NCBI GenBank assembly: GCA_035502655.1 | Contig: DATJUF010000235.1 | Span: forward strand, 1-5,075 | DNA: 5,075 bases | Reading direction: 5' to 3' | DNA from: DATJUF01 sp035502655 | Lineage (GTDB): Bacteria > Desulfobacterota > Binatia > Binatales > Binataceae | Part shown: one piece after another, positions 1-5,075 of the stretch | How the letters are laid out: each line of letters opens with the position of its first letter | Numbering within the stretch: the stretch's first letter is position 1 | Translations under genes and position numbers: made by a program | The notes under the pieces: generated by a model | The model's input: the letters and a program-made list of their open reading frames with translations, nothing else | The model's database searches: none | What the model was told of the DNA's origin: nothing

Positions 1-167
1 CGACATTTGTCGAGAGTCTCTACGGAGGAATTACCATTGAACGATATTATAGGCGTTGCCCGAACCGGACCATAAGCCATCTCGAGTTAGTTGATGGCCG
101 TTCCCATATCCGATACCACCTGACTTAAAATTGCCGAAGAAGAGAAGGGCTGTTTAATGTGACTTTG

Positions 168-1103
168 TTAAATGAGCTGGCGGATTCTCTCGAGCATTTC
201 AGGATCTGTCTTCAGCGGAGGATGCGGGAGTCGCAGCGCGAGCGTGATCCAGTTGCGATTGTGCGCTGCAATCTCGCGCAATATTGTGATGCCATCATCG
301 ATCTCGCCAGCGCTGAGCAACCCGATCGCATGCCAGAATCGTATTTCCGGATTATCGCCAATGAGCTCGCAGGCAGTCTTGAACTCGCGGTTCATTGTGA
401 CAATATCGTCCGTTTCGAGGGCGCTTTGTGCGCGCCGCTGATGGATATATGCACGGGCCACCGAGACCAGCCGCCGAATCTCGCTGAGTGGATTGGGCGC
501 ATCGTCTACGCGAACGTCGTAGAGCTTATCCAACCACGGCCGCCCGGTGTTCTTGCCAGCGACGACTAGGATCGCCGCCGACTGGCATCCGCGAATGTCG
601 CCACCCTCGGCTTCGGCAGCGTCAAGAACGTTCAGGAGCCGATCGACCAGTTCGCCATGAGCCGACTCGTACGCCGCGGCCATCGCTGGCCACACGCTAG
701 GCTGGACCATCATATTGGCCTGCACGGAGAAGCCCTCGCCCGTGATGTGCCCCGCCTCGGCGATCGCCAACCGGCCGGTATGCGCGGCGGCACGCCCATA
801 GGCGTCGACTATCCCGACCTGCCTCACCGCGCTCATCGGATCGCTTGCGACGAGGCCGGTAAGAGTATCCGGCGCGCTCCTGCCTGCTCGCATCAGATCG
901 AGGCCGAGCTTGCCATAGGCCGGATCCGCAATCGATTGTGTCGCCACGGCGCCGACTCCTGCCTCGGCCCAAGTCACGACCGATCCAACCGAGAAGTAAT
1001 GCGACTGCACGGCCACCCCGAGCTGACCGGTCTCCGTGTCGCGCGCGACAATCGAATAAGTATGAACGAGTGGCCCGCCAACCACCGGATTGTACACGTC
1101 CAT
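168..1103 (-). CDS. DUF1028 family protein, putative Ntn-hydrolase, with TPR-like C-terminal tail
   Basis: A 311-residue protein of the DUF1028 family, whose fold is of the Ntn-hydrolase type; the reaction is unknown, and an amidase-like role on a small molecule is only an inference. The family's N-terminal signature HTYSIVARDTETGQLGVAVQ is at residues 14-33, followed by the AGVGAVATQ strand (48-56), GLDLMRAG (67-74), the GIVDAYGRAAAHTG block (97-110), GEGFSVQANMMV (122-133), GGDIRGCQSAAILVV (167-181) and YDVRVDDAPNPLSEIRRL (195-212). Residues 220-311 form a helical tail (EIRFWHAIGLLSAGEIDDGI, then NWITLALRL) like the TPR-like tail seen in many members. No signal peptide or membrane segment is visible, so it is probably cytoplasmic. 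An AAGGGA ribosome-binding site lies about 10 bases before the ATG. About 13 residues precede the usual family start; if the Ntn nucleophile must be N-terminal, this leader would have to be removed. It is the last gene of the minus-strand cluster, lying 109 bases after the BKACE remnant. Confidence 0.93.
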   Translation of the reverse strand: MDVYNPVVGGPLVHTYSIVARDTETGQLGVAVQSHYFSVGSVVTWAEAGVGAVATQSIADPAYGKLGLDLMRAGRSAPDTLTGLVASDPMSAVRQVGIVDAYGRAAAHTGRLAIAEAGHITGEGFSVQANMMVQPSVWPAMAAAYESAHGELVDRLLNVLDAAEAEGGDIRGCQSAAILVVAGKNTGRPWLDKLYDVRVDDAPNPLSEIRRLVSVARAYIHQRRAQSALETDDIVTMNREFKTACELIGDNPEIRFWHAIGLLSAGEIDDGITILREIAAHNRNWITLALRLPHPPLKTDPEMLERIRQLI

Positions 1104-1168
1104 CGTGACAGCGTCCCTTTCTGGATAGTGCCTTTTTAGTTCTTCAGCGACTTGCTATTTGATAATAA

Positions 1169-1190
1169 TCGCTAGCGGAAGCGTTAGCGA
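1169..1190. repeat. Hairpin between the BKACE remnant and the DUF1028 gene
   Basis: The arms tcgctagcg (1169-1177) and cgttagcga (1182-1190) pair over 9 bases around the 4-base loop gaag. One pair is G-T read on the plus strand and becomes an A-C mismatch in a minus-strand transcript. On the minus strand it is followed by attattatc rather than a real T-run, so it could be a weak terminator or an RNA-processing hairpin after the decayed gene. Its role is not established. A perfect 10-base palindrome, actagctagt, lies just beside it at 1194-1203. Confidence 0.45.
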
Positions 1191-1212
1191 GTGACTAGCT
1201 AGTTGCGTCTGT

Positions 1213-1679
1213 CTAACCGTGAAATCCGGACGGCATCCTATAAGCGGCCAGCTCGGCGCGAACTTCGGCGGTTGTGGCTGGCTCGCGCCGGCCTTCTGAA
1301 TTGCATCGACCGCGGCATCGACCAACTCCACGTTGGAGCGCTGTGTTCGAAACGGCGCGTCCTCCAAGCCCACCCGCACCCCGCCGCCCAGGGCAACCAC
1401 GGTGGGAATCAAGGGCAGCACATCCACGGCAAGCCCTGCGGCCATCCAGGGCGATCCTGGAGCAACACTGTTCAATAATTTGACATAGGCCTCGAGCGCC
1501 CACGGCTCAGGCGGAAAGCTGAAAGTCATTCCGCTGGAGAACATGAACCGATAGATAGGCACTGGCATAGTAGGATGACGGCGATGAAGTAATGCTCCGT
1601 GGCGCACGAAACCCGCCTCATAGCAGGCATAAGCCGGATGGAATCTGTGCTCTGCCGCCAGCCCCGCAGCTAACTGGAT
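1213..1679 (-). pseudogene. BKACE (DUF849, beta-keto acid cleavage enzyme) C-terminal remnant, frameshifted
   Basis: This is the C-terminal half of a 3-keto-5-aminohexanoate cleavage enzyme-like protein. Intact members convert a beta-keto acid plus acetyl-CoA into acetoacetate plus a new acyl-CoA. The readable frame starts just after an in-frame TGA (1680-1682) and reads IQLAAGLAAEHRFHP, then YEAGFVRHGALL, IYRFMFSSGMTFSFPPEPWAL, GSPWMAAGLAVDVLPLIP and the family signature GGGVRVGLEDAPF, followed by NVELVDAAVDAIQKAG. The homology then jumps to the next frame, which continues REPATTAEVRAELAAYRMPSG to a TAG at 1213. Restoring one C near 1285-1290 (in the GGCCGGCGCG run) would rejoin the two frames. 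About 155 of the usual 270-310 residues remain. The Arg and Glu-Asp of RVGLED, which include a zinc ligand in the family, are kept, but the N-terminal His-x-His zinc site is gone. A GTG at 1605-1607 opens a 150-residue frame that misses the true C-terminus, so I call this a pseudogene. Confidence 0.86.
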
Positions 1680-1739
1680 TCAGAGCGGTTAAACCACGGC
1701 AGGTGTGGGAGGGCAAGAACTGAGCGAAGATAAGGATTC

Positions 1740-1756
1740 GCGGTTGAGCCAACCGC
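1740..1756. repeat. Short perfect hairpin in the gap
   Basis: The 7-base arms gcggttg (1740-1746) and caaccgc (1750-1756) pair perfectly around the loop agc. On the plus strand a pyrimidine-rich ttcttt follows, which is too weak to call a terminator. No gene on the plus strand would need one. Confidence 0.35.
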
Positions 1757-1871
1757 TTCTTTCGGACCTCCAGAAAACCTTTTCTAACCGACTATATGGA
1801 ATTCCAGTCGATGCCTTTTCGCACGCTTTCGTAATGCGGGCTGAGTGTCATACAGGATCGAGACAGTTTAA

Positions 1872-1896
1872 ATTCCGTCACTGGGAGTGACGGAAT
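1872..1896. repeat. Perfect 10-base inverted repeat with a 5-base spacer
   Basis: The arms attccgtcac (1872-1881) and gtgacggaat (1887-1896) are exact reverse complements separated by tggga. In RNA it forms a stable hairpin, but there is no T-run on either side, only tttaa after the stem on the minus strand. It could be a protein-binding operator, an RNA-stability element at the 3' end of the amidohydrolase-CitE message, or a leftover of a mobile element. It lies inside the longest of the short frames of the gap. Confidence 0.5.
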
Positions 1897-2065
1897 ATCC
1901 AAATCACCACCAGTGAAGACGCGGAATTTGTCGATCATGTGGTCAGTTCGGGGTCGGCGGCATCGGGAATTTCGCTCATCCATGGGAGTTTGGTGCGCTC
2001 ATGGCGCTGCGACCCGCATTCTCTGGAAAGTTAGATGAACTCATTGCGCCGAGGCGGAGGAAGAG

Positions 2066-2968
2066 TTAGCGCGGCTGCCATTTCCGATCGTTTTCTTCTT
2101 TGGCGCGGGCGCGCTCCAGAATAGTATGCGCGCGTTTTAGGTTGGGTACATCGACCATCTGGCCCTTGAAACGGAACGCCCACTTACCTAGCTTCCGATT
2201 TTCTTCGAAGGCCGCGACCAAGTCTCGGCTCTCGGCGATTTCTGCGGCCGTCGGAAAACATGCCTCATGGACCACATCAATCTGGCTCGGATGAATTGTT
2301 ATCCAGCCGGTGCAGCCCATCTCAGCACTTTCGCGGCATTCGCGATGCATCCGCTCCAGATCGCCAAGCAGCAGCACCGAGTCGATCGGCTGGACGCCGC
2401 CGGCGGCCGCGGCGAGGAGACACAACGTTCCGGTCAGCCGGAATATTTCAAGCAGATCGCCACGATCATCGCGGACTCGCCATGCGCCGAGCGCCGCCGC
2501 CATATCGAGTCCGCCACGGCCACCGCAGATCGCGACGACACGCGGGCAAAACGCTATTTCGCTGACGTTCAGCACACCCTTGGGAGTCTCGATAATCGGG
2601 AAGAGTTTAACCGTGCCGGCGGGATGTCCATGGTGTTTTTCGAGGGCGCTGATCCGTTGATCGAGTTCGCGCAATTCTTCGACCGCGCCCGCCTTTGGAA
2701 CGAGATAGCCGTCTGGGCACCCAGCCATTGTGGCTTCGACATCCGCGTTACCCCATGGAGAGTCGAGCGCATTAATCCTGACGATTCGCTCCCGCGGGCC
2801 GAAATCGACGTGCTTGAGCCAATCCACGATCGTAATACGCGCCGAATCCTTGTTGTCGGGCGTCACCGAGTCTTCGAGGTCGAGTACCAGAGCGTCGGCC
2901 TTGAGTAGTAGCGCCTTGCGCAGCATCTCTGCACTCGCGTATGGAATGAAATGAAGTACCGTTAGCAT
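2066..2968 (-). CDS. CitE-like CoA-ester lyase (HpcH/HpaI aldolase/citrate lyase family)
   Basis: A 300-residue TIM-barrel enzyme of the CitE/CLYBL type. Relatives cleave or form C-C bonds in 3-hydroxy acyl-CoA esters such as malyl-CoA or citramalyl-CoA, using Mg2+; the substrate here is unknown. Family landmarks in order are ADALVLDLEDSVTPDNK (24-40), the CoA/substrate-binding VRINALDSPWG (63-73), YLVPK (88-92), FPIIETPKGVLN (123-134) with probable metal ligand E127, GGLDMAAALGA (152-162) with probable metal ligand D155, TIHPSQIDVV (224-233) and GQMVDVPNLKRA (269-280). Length and order match stand-alone CitE-like proteins. Two departures are visible: the usual GAED is GGLD, and the usual Gly-Lys before IHP is Gly-Trp (221-222). 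The gene starts 19 bases after the amidohydrolase stop, so the two are very probably co-transcribed. The ribosome-binding site is weak (GAG about 7 bases before the ATG), fitting translational coupling. Family assignment is firm; specificity is not. Confidence 0.93.
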   Translation of the reverse strand: MLTVLHFIPYASAEMLRKALLLKADALVLDLEDSVTPDNKDSARITIVDWLKHVDFGPRERIVRINALDSPWGNADVEATMAGCPDGYLVPKAGAVEELRELDQRISALEKHHGHPAGTVKLFPIIETPKGVLNVSEIAFCPRVVAICGGRGGLDMAAALGAWRVRDDRGDLLEIFRLTGTLCLLAAAAGGVQPIDSVLLLGDLERMHRECRESAEMGCTGWITIHPSQIDVVHEACFPTAAEIAESRDLVAAFEENRKLGKWAFRFKGQMVDVPNLKRAHTILERARAKEENDRKWQPR

Positions 2969-2987
2969 CGATCTGCTCGGTAGCTAC

Positions 2988-4466
2988 TCAAGATGCCGCG
3001 ACGGATTGCGGCGACATTTCGCTCTCGATAAATTGCCGCGCCGATTTTTCGACCACCGTGCCTTTAAAGAAGTCCGAATTAAGACTCGCCCATAACCGGA
3101 CGGCATTGCCGAAACTGAAAGCGTGGAAATCCTCTTCGGACATCCCTTTCTCTTCGACCAGCTCCCAAGCCTCTTCAAGCACTTCGGTCATATCGGGAAC
3201 GTCGAAGTGGCTGATGTCAGAGCTCAGAATCGCTCCAAGCTTAGCGCCGAAAGGGTTAGCCGTCGCGAAGGCGTAGGTTACGGTGGGGTCGTCAGATTCG
3301 CAACCGAAGAAGAATCTCGGGACGAAAAGATCGCGGATGTCGCTCTTGCGCTCGATTCGCGCGGCGGCAAAATCGTCAACTTCATCCGGTGCCGCCCTGC
3401 CCATCCCATTTTTCATCATCATCTCGTCGAACTCTGCAAAATGGGCATTCATCTTGGCGCTGGCGTACTGCTTGAAGAACGCTGCGAGTCCTTCGCGATC
3501 AAGCTTCGCGGGATTCAGCTCTTGGATCGATTCTTTGTTGCGTTTTTCCCAATGCGAAATCAATGCGGCGAGCAGGCTGCATCCCCAAGCGACGCCTCCT
3601 TCAAGGAAGGCGAACCTAAGGCGTGGAAAACGCCGTGTAACCCCGCCGATGAAGAGCGCCTTGGCCACGGCGTCCCCCGCTTCGCCAAAATGTCCGATAT
3701 GGTTGTAAACAAAGTTACTGATCGAGTTGCGCAAGCCAAAGTTCGACGCGGCCGAATGAAAAGTCACGGGATAGCTTAGCTCTTCGCATTTGCGCCAGAC
3801 CGGATCGTAGTCATAGGTACTATCGATACCCAGCACATCGAGCCAGCAGGCATAGCGGCGGCTGACGCCGAGTTTTTCGGCCTCTGGGATCGACCGTCGA
3901 ATTAGGCTACCGAGCGCAACTGCTTTGATCCCGATCGCCTTGCAGTGTTCGAGTTCGGCGATAGCCTCTTCGGGCGTATACATCGGGATCGCGCCGATTG
4001 GCGTGACACGGTCCGCATATTCCCTCCAGGTATCGATAGCGAACTGGTTGAACGCATGGCATCCGGCCCGGCGCAATTCTTCGTCGCCGACGTACGGCGC
4101 AAAGAGCTGGCAATGGGTCGGGTAGAGGATCGCGAAATCAAGTCCCATCTGCTCAAGCCGATCATGCATCAGGCGCGGGATAAAAGAGGTCGCCAGATCG
4201 ATCGTATTCTTGACTGGCAGTCCCCACCAGGCTGGCTGGCTTGCACGGCGATCGAGTCGCTCTTGCCGCGTCATCCGCACGAAATCGCCCTCGCCTAAAG
4301 CACGGAGCCGCGAGGTCCAGCGCTCAACGGCCTTTGCACCTGCGGTGTCTTTCAGGTATTCGAGCGCGATCGGTTCGAACTCGCGCCAATGACCGTCAGA
4401 ATCAATCACCTGATGGCCCAATCGATCATGTATGATTTGAGATTGGGTTTTCCCGTTTGATGCCAT
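2988..4466 (-). CDS. Amidohydrolase family protein (amidohydrolase_2, ACMSD/decarboxylase-like)
   Basis: A metal-dependent TIM-barrel enzyme of the superfamily that includes ACMSD and aromatic-acid decarboxylases; members hydrolyse or decarboxylate small carboxylated substrates in the cytoplasm. From the chosen start it has 492 residues. Visible motifs, numbered from that start, are IDSDGHWRE (21-29), where Asp replaces the first His of the usual HxH and His26 is a likely ligand; LDFAILYPTH (109-118); VTFHSAASNFG (234-244) with His237; NHIGHF (255-260); FAFLEGGVAW (285-294); SSDISHFDVPD (415-425), where Asp417 is the likely metal-site Asp; and FGNAVRLW (452-459). At nearly 500 residues it is longer than ACMSD (about 340), as in the large amidohydrolase group with an insert around residues 300-385. 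I prefer the ATG at 4464-4466 because ATGAGG sits 9 bases upstream. The in-frame ATG at 4479-4481 (497 residues) has only GGGG touching it. It is the first gene of a two-gene operon with the CitE-like lyase. Confidence 0.93.
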   Translation of the reverse strand: MASNGKTQSQIIHDRLGHQVIDSDGHWREFEPIALEYLKDTAGAKAVERWTSRLRALGEGDFVRMTRQERLDRRASQPAWWGLPVKNTIDLATSFIPRLMHDRLEQMGLDFAILYPTHCQLFAPYVGDEELRRAGCHAFNQFAIDTWREYADRVTPIGAIPMYTPEEAIAELEHCKAIGIKAVALGSLIRRSIPEAEKLGVSRRYACWLDVLGIDSTYDYDPVWRKCEELSYPVTFHSAASNFGLRNSISNFVYNHIGHFGEAGDAVAKALFIGGVTRRFPRLRFAFLEGGVAWGCSLLAALISHWEKRNKESIQELNPAKLDREGLAAFFKQYASAKMNAHFAEFDEMMMKNGMGRAAPDEVDDFAAARIERKSDIRDLFVPRFFFGCESDDPTVTYAFATANPFGAKLGAILSSDISHFDVPDMTEVLEEAWELVEEKGMSEEDFHAFSFGNAVRLWASLNSDFFKGTVVEKSARQFIESEMSPQSVAAS

Positions 4467-4481
4467 GTCTGTGAACCTCAT

Positions 4482-5075
4482 CCCCAGACTAAACGGCGCA
4501 CATCGATTGTGCGGCTCAGAATCGCGCTAAAGCGTTTCATCCGGATTACTCACGTCCGGCGGTGCCTTCAATAACGAGCATCCTTGCCCGCCTGGTCCTT
4601 TTTAACTGCAGCTCTATTCTATAAGCGAAATGAGGCGACCACACCAAACACGGGCGACTGGCCTCTGCTGCCTTTTTTCTTATTCCAGGCCGACTCTTCT
4701 GCCAGCCGCAAAAAAACTGTGAGTTCCTCACGGTTCCATCAAAGCTGCCAAACAGCGCGGATAGCCGCAGATGTAACAGGATCAATTGACCGCCAATATT
4801 GTGATCCTTTGTTCTCACGGCCGCGATTTGATCCGGTAAGCCACAATCCGGTCTTCTCCGGACCAGCTTCTTCCGTGCCACGTGCATTTCAGCAATCGAT
4901 TGAGCGTCTGTCGGAAACGTCGTTGCTTGGGTGGCGACTCCGACGAGAAGCCGTTCCAAACCACTCTCCGCAGTCCTGTCCGGTAGCTTCGTCGTCCGCC
5001 TCTTCAATCGCGGCGATCCGTCAGATGTGGCTTCAGAGCGCGAAGTGGAGCCCCCGTCGAGAATCGCGAGGGCGC
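4482..5075. other. Upstream region with no recognisable gene
   Basis: No convincing gene is seen in these roughly 590 bases. One minus-strand frame is open from the right edge to a stop at 4546 and first offers a start (TTG) at 5007. Its residues are basic and Ser/Thr-rich, match no family I know, and run straight through the terminator-like hairpin at 4710-4735, so I do not call it. The outermost residues (ALAILDGGSTS) faintly recall the start of IclR-type regulators, too weak to name. The part next to the amidohydrolase must hold that operon's promoter, but I see no clear -35/-10 pair. Small inverted repeats lie at 4525-4534 (cgct aa agcg) and 4541-4559 (ccgga, 9-base spacer, tccgg) and are possible regulator sites. 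Confidence 0.5.
4710..4735 (-). terminator. Probable rho-independent terminator, minus strand
   Basis: Read on the minus strand, aaccgtgag, the loop gaa and ctcacagtt form a 9-base stem with one C-A mismatch, and the transcript then runs through seven T residues (A-run at 4710-4716 on the plus strand). This is the shape of an intrinsic terminator for a transcript entering from beyond the right edge. It would separate that unit from the amidohydrolase operon starting about 245 bases further on. The mismatch and the 3-base loop make it moderate rather than strong. Confidence 0.5.

Larger units (their letters stand above)
1680..2065. other. Gene-poor gap with decayed-looking short reading frames
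   Basis: This stretch between the CitE-like gene and the BKACE remnant holds no gene I recognise. On the minus strand it carries three short frames joined by two ATGA stop/start overlaps: 1976-2044 (22 residues, beginning MSSSNFPENAG), 1935-1979 (14 residues, MSEIPDAADPELTT) and 1792-1938 (48 residues, beginning MIDKFRVFTGGD). None has a good ribosome-binding site. They could be remnants of one frameshifted gene or chance frames. Two hairpins (1740-1756 and 1872-1896) lie here too. The missing N-terminal half of the BKACE gene is not visible in any frame of this gap. Confidence 0.5.

Noticed and set aside
1..167. Minus-strand frame of about 40 codons after the DUF1028 stop (ending SGNAYNIVQW), and the palindrome cgaca-tt-tgtcg at 1-12
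   Set aside because: The frame has no start codon or ribosome-binding site and no family match. The palindrome sits on the window edge and is too short to interpret.
159..569. Plus-strand frame of 136 residues opposite the DUF1028 gene
   Set aside because: It lies wholly or almost wholly antisense to a protein with clear family motifs, has no recognisable domain, and is the usual shadow frame of GC-rich coding DNA.
1155..1607. Treating the 150-residue GTG-started frame as an intact small gene
   Set aside because: BKACE homology begins before the GTG (to 1679) and leaves this frame near 1287 for the next one, so the last roughly 40 residues of this frame are frameshift product.
2267..2908. 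Plus-strand frame of 213 residues opposite the CitE-like gene
   Set aside because: It is antisense to a well-supported enzyme and shows no family motif; length alone is not evidence in GC-rich DNA.
3123..3779. Plus-strand frame of 218 residues opposite the amidohydrolase
   Set aside because: It is antisense to a gene with conserved metal-site motifs, and its residue make-up fits a shadow frame.
4546..5007. Minus-strand frame of 153 residues starting at TTG
   Set aside because: There is no good ribosome-binding site and no recognisable domain, it runs through a terminator-like hairpin, and the frame is open to the window edge, so the start is arbitrary. A decayed or partial gene remains possible.
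1..5075. CRISPR array, tRNA, rRNA or complete insertion sequence
   Set aside because: No regularly spaced direct repeats, no tRNA-like cloverleaf, no rRNA sequence and no transposase motif or paired terminal repeats were seen on either strand.

Overview
The window looks like a piece of a chromosomal catabolic region from a GC-rich proteobacterium, most likely an alphaproteobacterium of the Sphingomonadales or Rhizobiales type. That placement is an inference from base composition and from the mix of gene families; no ribosomal or other taxonomic marker is present. All genes I can support lie on the minus strand, so transcription runs from the right edge towards the left.

Layout in transcription order. 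The right end (about 4482-5075) holds no gene I recognise, but has a plausible minus-strand terminator (4710-4735) that would close off an upstream unit lying beyond the window. Next comes an amidohydrolase of the amidohydrolase_2/ACMSD-like superfamily (2988-4466). It is followed after a very short gap by a CitE-like (HpcH/HpaI, CLYBL-type) CoA-ester lyase (2066-2968); the two look like one operon. Then comes a roughly 385-base gap (1680-2065) with short decayed-looking reading frames and two hairpins. A broken BKACE (DUF849, beta-keto acid cleavage enzyme) remnant follows (1213-1679), missing its N-terminal half and carrying a one-base frameshift near 1287. The last gene is an intact DUF1028-family putative Ntn-hydrolase with a TPR-like C-terminal tail (168-1103). 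The leftmost 167 bases show no gene.

Taken together, an amidohydrolase, a C-C bond-cleaving CoA-ester lyase, a former beta-keto-acid cleavage enzyme and an Ntn-type putative amidase suggest breakdown of a carboxylated, possibly nitrogen-containing compound through CoA thioesters. The substrate cannot be read from the sequence. The most informative oddities are the decayed BKACE within an otherwise intact catabolic cluster and a CitE-like enzyme that keeps its metal-binding acids but has changed neighbouring signature positions. I did not find convincing evidence of a wholly new type of system.
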